DNA from: Chytridium lagenaria
Taxonomy: Eukaryota; Chytridiomycota; Chytridiomycetes; Chytridiales; Chytridiaceae
DNA: 64,000 bases
NCBI GenBank assembly: GCA_025449115.1
Contig: JAHLKC010000030.1
Span: 62,001-126,000, forward strand
Reading direction: 5' to 3'
Both the position numbers and the translations under genes were made by a program. The first letter of the stretch is position 1; every line of letters starts with the position of its first letter. This document shows positions 1 through 13,045 of the stretch, piece by piece. A model generated the notes under the pieces. The model had not been told where the DNA came from, made no database searches, and worked only from the letters and a program-made list of their open reading frames with translations.

Positions 1-720
1 ATTATGCGTTCGTGAAGGACACGGCACGAGAACCTTAAAGAATGGTTCATCGAGAGGAGGAATAAAGTTAGCGTTTCCAGGAGTCACTGTCTTTGCGGCA
101 GTCGTGACTTGTTTTAAATAAGAATGGTAGGATAGGTGCTTTATCTTGTTGGTCTCTAAATACTGTGCGTCGTAGGGTTCCAGTGGCATGCAGTAATCGC
201 ACATTCCAGAGTCACCATGCCGGCAGCTAAAGTAAAAGTTAAGAACAAGACATCAAGATTATGACATACAATTGAGGGTTCTTGCTCCGCTTAATGAGAC
301 CCTTTTGCTTCTCCATTATGGCGTCCAATGAATCGAGGGGTGCCACTGCTGAGGAAGAGGTACCTTGTGTCGGTTGTGGCTCATCTGCTGTTAAATGCTT
401 AACGTAGACCATATCGCCATGCCTTTTTAATATGTAATAAGGCGATTAGCGAGGTTTATCAAAATAGCATCCAAGAACTCACTTGAGGTTCAAAGGACCT
501 GAACTGTAAATGACCTGCGAGTAGCTCGGGTCCCGTGCGAGTAAAAACTGGCCCAGAGGCTTCTTGATACTCTCCGCAATCTTTCAGCCACCCCAAGTAT
601 CATATGAGCGCCCAAACAGGTGTATGGTTCTTTACCTTCCGAAAGACTTCATCTGCCCCCGCATTGGGCCCAATCTCAACCCTCAAACAACGCTTCGGAA
701 GAACGAATACGTAATATCAT
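1..720 (-). CDS. NPL4: NPL4 homologue, N-terminal part (cut by window edge)
   Basis: NPL4 is the ubiquitin-binding cofactor that works with UFD1 and Cdc48/p97 to extract ubiquitinated proteins from membranes and complexes. Reading the minus strand from an ATG at 720, the product opens with MILRIRSSE, typical of the ubiquitin-like N-terminal domain. Further exons give a segment ending HGDMVYVKHL, then the NPL4 zinc-finger signature CRHGDSGMCDYC with PLEPYD and IKHLSYHSYL behind it. At least two introns are visible (about 425-480 and 245-285). Exon 1 changes frame by one base near 690-700, between RSSE and LRVEIGPNA; this is probably a sequence error, since both sides match the family. The conserved C-terminal part lies outside the window. 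Confidence 0.85.
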
Positions 721-1418
721 TTGTATGTATTTAAATATAACAATTTCAAATTCTTTGATGTTGGTGGCATGCAAAATGTTTTGGACAAAAGCGCGAGTCA
801 CCATCAAGCATGACATAGATCACGCATGATTGATAAATATATAATCAACTGTATAATCACAAGAATATCAGTTCTTGCGCTGCAGCTGTTAGTGCACGAA
901 TAACAGGTAGAATGCTTCGTGTGAAAAAAAACTCGTTTCGGCCGATCAGTACCACACGTAAAATAGTTTGTCGTTGATCCACCCGTATAGGCTAAAAGCT
1001 TGACTGATTCTAACTATTTTGCGATAAATAAAGAAGCCAGCAGCAGCCTCGATGTGCTGACTTTCCTCGCGTTGTTCTTGGGGGGCATTATATTAGGGGT
1101 TAGAGGGTTTCGTATTGTTTACAGCAAAAAATACAACTTTTGGCAAAATTTTCCACATATTGTGTCCTTTCAAGTGTAACCGTACAGCCTTTTCAAATCC
1201 TCAATTAATAAGTGTGGGTATAGCGTTTAGTGGAGGCCACTCACTGTTCCATCCTATCCATCCCGTCACATCGCATCGGATATTACGGACCACTTCGATA
1301 GGGATGATTTCTGGAATGGACAAGGATTGGATGGATGACGGAGCTGCAGTTTGGAGGATGGACTCTCGCTTAACTGGATTTTGTGGCAAAGGATCTAACT
1401 CTGGACGTTTTGCAGGAG
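721..1418. other. Divergent spacer between NPL4 and eL6
   Basis: I see no convincing gene here. The stretch must hold the promoters of NPL4 (leftward) and ribosomal protein eL6 (rightward). An AG-ending, pyrimidine-rich stretch (TTTTGCAG, about 1408-1415) sits directly before the eL6 start, so eL6 may have an intron in its 5' leader, with an upstream non-coding exon in this spacer. Confidence 0.4.
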
Positions 1419-2220
1419 ATGGCCCCCAAGGTTCGGAATGCAGTTTTGATGCCCGGTGTCTCGAGCCTGTCCCGGACTCAGGCATACAAGGCCAAGGGTG
1501 CCTTCAACAAGAAGAAGGCTTCCCCGCCCGCCAAGGTTGCCGGAGCCACTACCAAGGTCGTGAAGGTTGGTGGAAACAAGAACGGAGGAGCTCGCAACGT
1601 CAGCAACCCCCGCCCCGCCCACTTCTACCCCGCTGAGGACGTTCCTCAGCGCAAGGTCACCAGGAAGGTGGCCAAGCAGGCCCCCCTCCGCTCTTCCATC
1701 ACCCCGGGTACCGTCCTCATCCTTCTTGCCGGTCGTTTCGCTGGAAAGCGTGTTGTGTTCTTGAAGCGCCTTGAATCTGGACTCCTCCTTGTTACCGGAC
1801 CCTTCAAGATCAACGGTGTCCCTCTCCGCCGTGTCAACCAGGCCTACGTCATTGCCACCTCAACCAAGGTCGATGTCTCTGCCTGCAAGATCAGCGACAA
1901 GATCAACGACGCCTACTTCAAGGCTGGCAAGGCCGGAAAGGCTAAGGCCACTGAGGAGGCTCTCTTTGACCCCCAGGCTGTTAGTATATTTAGTTATTCC
2001 ATTTAGTGGAATTGGACATACTTCTTAATTTACTAACGTGATCAATCCCTTTAATGCGAATTACTAGAAGAAGGCCATCGATGCCACTCGCATCGCTGAC
2101 CAGAAGGCCGTCGATGCTGCCCTCCTTAACGCCGTCAAGAAGGTTCCTCTCCTCAAGGCCTACTTGAACGCTTCCTTCTCGCTCACCAAGGGCCAGGCCC
2201 CTCACCTTCTTAAGTTCTGA
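1419..2220 (+). CDS. RPL6: 60S ribosomal protein L6 (eL6)
   Basis: Structural protein of the large ribosomal subunit. Two exons, 1419-1979 and 2068-2220, join cleanly to give 237 residues. The intron has a GTTAGT donor, a TACTAAC branch site near 2032 and a TAG acceptor. The start chosen is MAPKVRNAV, directly after a probable leader intron; an upstream in-frame ATG at 1383 would add residues with no family support. The N-terminal third is Lys/Ala-rich and basic. A KOW-like stretch follows ([20 protein letters not shown]), then [19 protein letters not shown], both diagnostic of eL6. The frame is intact and third positions are mostly C or G, as expected of a highly expressed gene. Confidence 0.95.
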
Positions 2221-2241
2221 TTTGTTTGTTGGCGTATTTTC

Positions 2242-2247
2242 AATAAA
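2242..2247 (+). terminator. AATAAA polyadenylation signal of eL6
   Basis: An exact AATAAA lies 22 nt after the eL6 stop codon, followed by T-rich sequence. This is the expected place for a fungal poly(A) signal. Confidence 0.5.
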
Positions 2248-2375
2248 CTGGTCATACCTTAGTTGCTGTATTTTATCATGATCGTATCTCCGGTGTTTTC
2301 CCCTTATGTGCCAGGCGTTTTCCCTTCTTCATGTGCCATTTAGATGTTTATTCGTAATTGCTGTCAAATTCTTGA

Positions 2376-4252
<1,877 letters not shown>

Positions 4253-4633
4253 ATAGTTAACTCAAATTAAATAAATACTCAGTAAGTTCAATTACGACAT
4301 ACAACAGGTTGTGTTGCTGCCTACCTTCGCAAAAGAATGTTGCAGGCCAATTCCTAGACGACCAGAGGGCCACCAAATGCTGGGTACGTTGGTGATTGTG
4401 ATATAGGGCTTCGCATTTGGGTGGGTGGTCTAAACGGATCATATCCAGCGAATTGATACTAAAAAGGTATACACAGTTTGTTTGTTTTTCCTTTGCTTCT
4501 TCATTCCTTTTATGAGGTATAGCCTAACCATCTATTTCATTCATTCCAACATACCATTTACATATTTATATTTATACATGTATATTGAATTAGTTATTAT
4601 TTTGTTTATTGCCTAATTGAAAAAGATTTATAG
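4253..4633. other. Spacer between RIO2 and the recognisable part of REV1
   Basis: AT-rich, with no conserved coding sequence seen. The right end (TTTATAG at 4627-4633) looks like an intron acceptor, so the REV1 start codon may sit in an unrecognised short upstream exon here. Confidence 0.35.
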
Positions 4634-7187
4634 GTTTTGGTTGTAAGTTATGCGTCGGTCAAATGGGCCGAGTTCAAGGGAGCACCCTACGAAAGTGGCG
4701 AAGCCTACATGAAAGAAAAAGAAGGAAGCTGCTGGAACAGAATGATAAAGCGGAGAAGGTGTCAAACATATTGCAGGGTGTATCCCTGTACTTCGATGGC
4801 TATTTGGGTCAAGACATGACGATGATTGAATGGAGAGACTTCGTGCTCAGGCATGGAGCCAAGGTGTACGACTGGCTGACGTCTGCTGTCACTCATATCG
4901 TTGCTGAGAACATTACGACCGAAAGGTATTGCCTATGCCAACGTCATGCGTAATCAAGTTTTACAGTTTGATTTGTGGAAGCTGAAGAAAGTAGTGAAGC
5001 CATCCTGGTTAACAGACAGCGTAGCTGCCGGAAAGCTGTTACTTGGCACACCTACCAGTTAGTCAGCTACAAGTCTCACATGCAGCCAGTTCTTCCGTTT
5101 GCCGAAGCGCCGAAGCGAAGAATGTTAGCCCGCCGAAAGGCTATGGCGATGATCTTGGATGGTACGATGATATGTTTAAACCAGCTGGCACCGAATCCGA
5201 GGATTGGATGAAGAAAACGTTTCAACAGCGCCAGGCTTTTTAGAAAAATACTACACGAGTTCGAGGTTTGAAAATGCTGTAAGACTGAATACTGAACGCA
5301 GTAGATTAAGTAAAATATCAAATTGGAAGCAGGAACTTCGTGATTTTGTTGCTAATTACAAGCGAGACGGAAAGCCACAAAACAAAGCAATGTAACAACC
5401 AACACGTTACGGACGGTTTTCACGTTGACATGGATTGCTTTTTCGCGTCTATCGCCATGCGAGATCGTCCCAATCTTCGAATGCGACCCATCGCTGTCTG
5501 TCATTCAGCAGGTGTCGCATCAAAGCAAGCACATCTGAATCGCCAGCTGCAATTACATCGCGCGAAAGTTTGGCTGTAGAAATGGCATGTTGTTAGGCAA
5601 AGCTCAAAGTTTATGTCCGGATTTGTGATGTGCATACGAATTTGAAAAGTATGATGAATGCGCAAAAAGCTTTATTCGATTTTGTTGGAATTAGCGGATG
5701 ATGTTATGGCTCTATCGTGTGATGAGGCATTTGCGGATTTTAGTTCGCAGATCAAGGAACGTGGGCAGGGGGAATTAGAATTGGCGGAGCGCATCCGTGC
5801 TGAGATATTTGAAGCAACGGGCTGTTCTGCCTCCATCGGAATTGGGGATAATATGTTGTTGGCAAGGGTCGCTACACATAAGGCCAAGCCAAATGGTGCT
5901 TTTCAAATTCTTCAGTCTGACGCTCTTTCCTACCTTTCCACCTTGCCTGTAGGGGATCTTCCTGGAGTGGGGTACCATATGACGGCACAATTAGAATTTC
6001 TGAAGGTTCATACTTGCGGAGACCTACAGCAACTTTCTATTTCAAAATGTAAAGAGGTGTTTGGCGATGTGAAAGGTTAGTATTTTGACTGACTTAGTGG
6101 AAGCTTAATGAGTACAGGCCAAAAGCTCTGGGAATTTTGTAGAGGTATTGATTCCCGTTCATTTTCTGCCAAGGCGAGGCAGTCCGTTGGTATGTGGTTC
6201 TTCGTGTATCAGCTTTATCTTACTCAAGCTTAGGAGCTGAAGTCAATTGGGGTGTTCGCTTCGAAGCTCTTGATCAGATTGTAAAATTTATTGGTGAACT
6301 TGCCGGAGAGGTGGAAAGCCGCTTGAAAAAAGCTCGAGTAAAGGGCTCTCAAATCACGGTGAAAGCAAAGGAGAAGCTTTATGAAGGCGAGCCTGTGAAG
6401 GTTTTAGGCTGTGGCGCCTGCACAGATCATTCAAAAAGCAAAGCTCTACCGTTTGTGACAGATGATGGTGCGGCAATAGCGCTTGTTGCAGTAGACCTTT
6501 TCAAATCATTCAATATACCGCAAGCGAAGTTCGAGGCATTGGTATACAAATCACAAAGCTTCAAGATCACCTTTCAATCAGTCCAAGGCAGCAAAGGCTT
6601 TCGACGAGCCTCTTTCATCAAGGATCTATGTCTAAAGATAAGGCTCAAGAACACCAGAATTTGGAACGTCTACATCTTTGTCGCGACATGTTGAACCTGG
6701 AAATCCTGCATCCACGTCGCGACGAATGATGCCTAACTCTTTAGCTGACATTGACCCGGAAGTTTTTGATTCTCTTCCGCCCGAGATACAGATGGAGATT
6801 AAATCAGCCCTATTAAATGCTTCAAAACCTCAACCTACACTTCCCCCTCCGCTTCCACCTTCGAATCTGAACATATGCTCAACCATCATGCAATTGGAAG
6901 TTGCCACTCCGGCTTTAGGCGGATATACCGACCTTTTATCGATCCGACAGCTGCTACGTCAATGGATTTCGTATACCAAGCGACCAGGGTCTTCTGAAAT
7001 TAGCGAATTGCAAAGCTTTTTGGGCAGCTGGCTGGCTTTGGAAGAATGTGACAAAGTAGTCTCGCTTATTTCATTCCTTCGAGACCTAATATCCATTAAA
7101 AACGATCGTCAATGGAGACTTTTCTACAACGAATTGCTACTATGGACGAAGCACGAGTTTCTGCAATTGTATAGTAAAACCAGTTAA
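4634..7187 (+). CDS. REV1: REV1 DNA repair polymerase / deoxycytidyl transferase
   Basis: REV1 is the Y-family polymerase that inserts dCMP opposite lesions and scaffolds polymerase zeta in translesion synthesis. Domains in order: a BRCT domain (GVSLYFDGYLG to VKPSWLTDSVAAGKLL); the pre-catalytic N-digit segment (SKISNWKQELRDFV); the Y-family palm with HVDMDCFFASIAMRDRP, SCNYIARKFG and the acidic pair in ALSCDEAF; the little-finger domain with SIGIGDNMLLARVATHKAKP and LPGVGYHM; a UBM-like ubiquitin-binding motif (DIDPEVFDSLPPEIQMEI near 6746); and the C-terminal REV7/Pol-binding domain ending at 7187. Single-base frame changes occur near 4720, 5055, 5532 and 6550. Motifs run on in the next frame, so the gene is probably intact in the organism. 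The extreme N-terminus was not found. Confidence 0.9.
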
Positions 7188-7309
7188 ACTACCGGGCTCC
7201 TTTATTTTTCAAAATGAAGTGCAATAACGCCCTCAGTGACGAGGAGGCATAATTGTCAAACAGAATGGAGGGAAACACATTGAATCCGACACAACACGAG
7301 CGGGTCTTT

Positions 7310-8777
7310 TTACACAGAAATCTGTATAAATAAATTTAGTCTGTGACAACAATATTGTGACATACCACACGGCTTAGCTTCTGAATACGATTGAGCAAAA
7401 GGTCTCCTTGCTTGATCGTCGCCTGATATTGGGCGTTTTTCGCGTCTGGACGGTTTGTCTCGACAATGCCACCGACTTTGTCAATAACAGCATTGAGACG
7501 CCCAGCGGCAATAAAGCGAGAAAGATCGCTGCGTAGAAATCAAATATCTGATATTAAAGAGTCCACTCACTTGTCAATAAACTCTTCAGTGACTCCGAAG
7601 GAGTTCGCCATGGACTCAATGGCCAAACTTCTGTAAGATTCTAGCAACTGAGAGTATGCAATTATTCTCATCTCACGCATATAGAAGCGGTAATGTGGGT
7701 TTCAAGATTTTGTCAAGCTTGAGCTGCTGCTCGATGGTGGCTGTCCATATTAGTTGCTGGCTGTATGTTAACTCACCAAGAGAAGAGAAGACTGCGAATA
7801 CTCGCATTTATAAAATGCATTCACATATTCTGGAAGGGTAGGAATCTCGTTGATGACTTCCAAGATTTCAGGTGCTTGAACAACCTTAATGATTACTTAT
7901 AAGAATTCCTTCTCTTTGTAACCAACCTTCTTCTTAAAGTCTGGCCTGCTTAACGTAAGAGCCGCAGTCAAAACAGCATATCTGACAAAGTCCTTGTAGT
8001 CCATCAACTCGGTGGAGGTAAATGTGGCTAAGGTGTCCAAAAGGAAATCAACCGCTCCTTTAAAGTCTCTTATAGAGATCCGGTAAATACCCTCATAAAC
8101 CTTGAGACGGTTGCGGCGGTCCCAGTCTCCTCCTTCTTCGATTAACCTAAAATATTAGACTGGGTAGCTTCACTCTATATTACGTTCGTGCCTTCTCAAT
8201 GTTCTTGCTAATGATATCATTGTCGCTAAAGAAGTAACCAATACGAATGATGGCAAACACCATATCAATGCGGGCACCAAGAGGTCCGGTCTTCTCCAAA
8301 GCGACACGGTAGGCGTTCAGCGCTTTTTCCTGAAAAAGATTTAACATAGATCTATCTTGACACCAGATTCTACCTTTTCTCCAATCTTTGAAAGATAGTC
8401 TGCCTTTGCAATCAAGGCGTCGCTAATGTCCGTTTCACCAAGGTTCTGTTGGGCATCGTTCAACTTGTCCTCAAGACGCTTGAGCTCTGCCTCATTTGCA
8501 GCAATGGCAGCATTCATGATGGTTTCGTCAATGTTCCACTTCAACTCCTCTGCAATCTGCTTGTAGAAAGGCGCCATAGCTGAAAAAGATGCATTGTTCA
8601 GAGACGCGTGTTCAACAGCCCCACTCTAACAACGAAGTCAAACTCACAATCCGCCTTGATGCCCTCAATAAGGGCTGCCTTTGTCTGCGCATGCAACTCA
8701 GCTGGTCCTGACTGCAGGATGAACTTATACTGGGCAAGCGCCAGGTTGGGTACTTTTGCAAGGCTCTGGTCGGTCAT
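7310..8777 (-). CDS. RPN7: 26S proteasome regulatory subunit RPN7 (PSMD6)
   Basis: RPN7 is a PCI-domain subunit of the 19S lid, next to RPN6 and RPN3. Read from ATG at 8777, the product begins [19 protein letters not shown]. It continues with a TPR-like helical repeat region ([23 protein letters not shown], [11 protein letters not shown]), then a PCI domain ending [12 protein letters not shown] final small intron (GTATGT...TACAG) leads to a last exon giving SRVISV and stop, matching the family's usual end. About six short introns interrupt the gene. It diverges from the FAM161-like gene, with 83 bp between the two start codons. Confidence 0.93.
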
Positions 8778-8860
8778 TTTGGTTGTTGTAGTCTTTCAAG
8801 TTGCTGGAAACCAAAAATTTACACCAACTGAAAGAGTGAGCTGACAAGTCTTTTCGAAAA

Positions 8861-11239
8861 ATGTCATGGCAATTGGAGATCAAGGGACGACCATGTCTTG
8901 GGGCCGCTCCACGTAGCAAGAGGGGCATTGCGGCCACCGCTACGACAATGGAACAAAGACATTCCATCAATTCTGACGTTCGCTCTCTTTCAGAGACTAG
9001 CCATAGGGAATTCGATGTGGATGCTACGTCAACAATGGAGGCACAGCGACGTCAAAGGTCTCAGGAATCTGATGAGATCTCGAACCACATGGATGATGAG
9101 GGAGTGAGAGTCTCACGTGTGGGACTAGAGCTTGAAAATACGATCAAGGAATTGGATAACTTGTCTCTGAGGCAGATGGAAATTGAGCTCGAGCGTTACT
9201 CCTATGACGTAAAACAGTCTCAATCCCAAACTCTCCTTGGATCGCGAAGTGAATATCTACGCGAACAGATTTCAGAACATCTTCAAAGACAACAGAAGCA
9301 TCTCGCACCGTATTCCTATATGTGGGATGAACAGCCTTGGGTCCTTGGGCAGTCCCGAGAACATCAGTGGATTGGTGATCCTGCGCTTCCCTCAGGGTCG
9401 ATGCTAGAAGATGATGTTTGGAGCACTTTACGCCATGGAGAGGCGCGACAGTTTCCTCTTGAGAATCCTGAAGTGTCGAGTGAGCTTTTTAGCAACCTTT
9501 ACAGAGCTCTTTCGTTCGACGGCCAGCGCAATGCACATACGTTTGGAAGATCATATCATAGTGCGTTTGAAAAGGTTTGCTCATAGAATAAAGTCGCGCT
9601 TATTTCAGCAGAGAGAATATTCAATAAGTACTGAACCTGATCATCCGCGGAGGTACTCCATCGTGTTTTTCAAATTATCTCATACTTCTAGAACAAGGAC
9701 GAGTTTGGGATTTTCGGAGCATGTCGAAGAGCAACAAAGTCTAGAGAGAAGTTACTCTGTACAATCTGACGAAAGTAGCGATGCTGGGGGTTAGTTAAAT
9801 AATAATTATTTTCTTTAATTATCGAGTGAAGATACTCTGTTTTCAAGATCTCGTACAGACACACCAAGCGAAACTCCAAACCGTCGCAGATCACGCTCCT
9901 TGGAGATGCCCAACGTTTCCAGAAGTCTCACCGTCAGATTGGCAAATGCGAGAAACATACAAAGTAGAGCGAGTTCACGAAGGAGTGCTGTACCAATCTT
10001 GCATCAAGCCCCTCCTCAATTCAAAGCCACTCCAGTACCTGCTTCATCACTTCTGCCCAGGTAAAAATCATAACCACAGTTCGCGCCTGACATCTAAGGT
10101 ACAACGATATCATGCGTCGTATGGGTACACGGAGTGCAGAAGCACGCGCTGCCAGAATTATGGCCTTGAACTCCTCAAAAAAGCCGTTTAGCTTTTGTGA
10201 TAATCCGATGAGAAGCTCGCAATGCAGTTGCAAGGTAAGCAATATTAATGTTAATGAGATAATAATATCTACACACAAGTCGCACGTCACGTCGGCCTTA
10301 CAAGAAGCTTTTTCGTCAGTCTTATCAACTAAGAAAAAGGCGAGGTCGCGATCGCTTCCTCGAATGCCGTCAGAGAGTATTATAAATACAGCCATAGAAG
10401 ATGGATATAAAAGAAGAAAAAAATATGAAAGGTGCTTATAGTTGTTATGACCATCTAAAATTTGAAAGAAAACGAGAGCAGAGCAGGCTTGACAAAGGAG
10501 CACTCATTTCGGCCTTCGATAAATCCAAAAATACCGGATTTTGATCAACTCTACAATGAGTTTCAAAGAAAAACTTCGTCCCGAAGAAAGTACGCCAAAA
10601 GCACACAGTGAGATAAGACATTACATTCAAGTTCTGACTATATTTTAGGGCACGACCGTTCTTTGGAGTCGAAAAGCACCTTTGCGAGTTTAAAGAGAGA
10701 CAAGAACGAAGAGAGGAAAAAAAGAAGTTAAAGGAGGAGCGAAGAGATCCATACAAAAGTAGATCTAGTCCCAGGGAAAGGGATGAGGTATCAAGCATCA
10801 AAATTATGTTTTAATCAATATCCAGCCCTTTATCGCTAAGCAAACTCGCTCATCTGAGCTTCGTAAAGAGCAACTAATTATTGCAGCACGTAGACAAGAA
10901 GAGCTAGAAAGGCGCGAAAGGGAATTGGACAATGATCGGCGACAAATCAAAAAGTATGAGAGTCATATATGCGACTTTACACTAAAGTGCCTAGAAAGTG
11001 GCTAGATACGTCCAAAGTCGACTTCGTGAATATGACACTCCCGTCGTCGAGCAGAAGCCCCGTTCCCTTTTAAAGGCACAAGATAAAGAGGGTTCTTATA
11101 AAAGAGAATTGAAGCAGATTCAAAACAGGCTATCTAACAGGCTGTGCCTTTTCGAGCAATCCTATGTATTGAATGCGAAGCATAGGGCAAGAGCTGAATA
11201 CGCAAAAATAATGAAAGACGTACACGAAACAATATAACT
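8861..11239 (+). CDS. FAM161 (UPF0564)-like ciliary/centrosomal protein
   Basis: Animal FAM161A/B proteins bind microtubules at the basal body and inner scaffold of centrioles and connecting cilia. The first 240 residues (MSWQLEIKG...) are not conserved to my eye. The family block starts near 9990: QFKATPVPASSLLP, an intron, then YNDIMRRMGTRSAEAR and NSSKKPFSF. It continues with FRPSINPKIPDFDQLYNEFQ, ARPFFGVEKH, a charged coiled coil (RRQEELERREREL) and the C-terminal NRLCLFEQSYVLNAKHRARAEY. This order of FKAxPVP, KPFSF, PDFxxLxxxF and RxxLFEQ motifs is what I know of FAM161. At least five short introns are present, and the frame changes once or twice (about 9580 and 10480). Apart from the domain, the N-terminal start is uncertain. 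Confidence 0.78.
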
Positions 11240-11249
11240 ACTGCTGCGC

Positions 11250-13037
11250 TTTTCTGGCCAAAAGTAACCATGCTCGTTTGCACTTTAGAAGTTAGACCTG
11301 CCCAAAACTTATGGATACCATTTTCGGAGTTCTGGCGTCCATGCTTCGGGCGATAGCTGACCAAGCCCCTAAACCATGCTCTTGTATTAAAAGCATCAAC
11401 TTTTGCAGTTCCTAAACTTCGTCAGTAATAAAAATTTGTATGTCCTTACATCTTCCGAAAACTCCTCCTTTCGCAATTCCGGGTTTAAAACGTTTTCAAA
11501 CCTTTCACGACACTGAACACCTGTTCTGTCTGGAATATCGTTGGATATTATCGACCAGTTACCACGGCCATGTCTTCTCACAGCATTGAGTAATAACTAC
11601 AGAAATTGCGATTGCGTTTAGTATCACGCCAGTTGATGAAAAAAACTAGTGCAACTGCTATCAAGTAAAATATAAAATATTCTTTTGTGAAAGTAAGTAG
11701 TGGCGGTGATTATGGTTAGAGGAAAAGTTTGGAGAAGCGTAACCATGACATGAAACACAGTCGTTCTCACCTGGTCTTCGTTGCGATTCCACCTCCCTCT
11801 TTTTATTCCAGGCTTCACTGTCTGCCTCCATCGATGAAGACATTGCCTTTCTGATCGAGCCTCCATTGCACTAGCCACTAAGGTCAAATAAGAAGTAATT
11901 TCTAGCAGCAAACCAACCAGATATCCAGTCACTTCCGTGCTTTTCTACCAAAGCCTGTAATTTATCATCCTCCTCCTCCGTCCATTCCCTAACACTTCAG
12001 TCCAAGGTTAAAAGATATTACGTACTGAAAGCGTGAAGTAGTGCAGTGCCTTTGATACATTTTGAAGCAATCACATGCAACGCGCCCTGTCTCAAAGAAT
12101 GTTTAAATTATATCAAACCAACCAGCTACCCCAAGAGTCTCCGCGATCGAGGTCCAATCTTTTTCGTCCTGAGCCTCCACTATCGTTTTCAGCTTCTGAA
12201 GCTCTTCCCTCGTAAACGGTCTCTTATTTATCCAGGGATGTTGATTTGTAGTCCATTGAGTTCTACAATCAATTCCACTTCGACCTGGAATATGCCTCGC
12301 TATCGAATCCCAGTTGATGCCTTCCACGTTTATAAAAAATTCTTGATCATTCATGTCAGAAATATCAGCCGCTCCATTTTTTGACCTAAAACGAAGATTA
12401 AACGCGAATATGCTAACCAAAACTTACAAAATCCTCATATTCTGCCGCCGAACTTCCTGCTCCAATATTTTAGACTCGGTAATACTAACTTGAATGAGTT
12501 AACATATGTATAAACCACAAATTTACATCTGGCTTTCCGATGGAGATAAATAACTTTCTTCTTGTCCACGTCAATGTCTTCTTGAGGCTGTTCAGGAGTC
12601 TAAAAGGAAATATATTACTTTCCTATAAAAAGTGAAGGCCTTTACCCTTCCGTCATCATCACAGAAGTATGAAGTCTTGCTGTCTCTTTTGACTTTCAAT
12701 GAGGCAATCCTCACAGCTTGGCCCAGCTTATGCTACTCCTGGTCAGAGAAGGTTTAAAAGGCGCAATTGCCGAAAAAAACAATATACGAACTCTTGCAAC
12801 AGCGTTTTCTTTGATGTCATTGTCAACTGATCTTAACAGAGACCTCAGGTGCCCTTGAAGCCGCAAATTGGACTGCACTGCACTGGAATCTGCAAAAGAT
12901 TCTTCATAAATTGGAAGCACTGATGCTGATTGTGATGATGTCTGCGTCCGGCTGTCTCGGCGAGCGTGCAAGAAGCTTCCCATGAAAATGAGATCATTTC
13001 TCTCCGCCTCGTCATTACTTTCCACATCGCTCTCCAT
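11250..13037 (-). CDS. Myb-repeat protein, SNAPC4 (SNAP190)-like
   Basis: SNAPC4 is the Myb-domain subunit of the complex that binds the proximal sequence element of snRNA genes. The N-terminus is acidic (MESDVESNDEAERNDL). Myb/SANT repeats follow: INWDSIARHIPGRSGIDCRTQW with HPWINKRPFTREELQKLK, then DWTSIAETLG, a repeat with RSERQCLHRWRQTVKPGIKRGRW, then GNWSIISNDIPDRTGVQCRERF, and a last one (GLGAWSAIARSMDARTPKM). The HP-WINK spacing between the first repeats fits SNAPC4 better than c-Myb or Bas1. Introns are short and numerous. A frame change near 11330 makes the C-terminal end approximate. The ATG lies only 8 nt after the stop of the CNS1-like gene on the same strand. Confidence 0.7.
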
Positions 13038-13045
13038 TCCCAGGT

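Noticed and set aside
1115..1636. Alternative frame covering the eL6 start
   Set aside because: It overlaps the well-supported ribosomal protein frame and its product is unlike any family.
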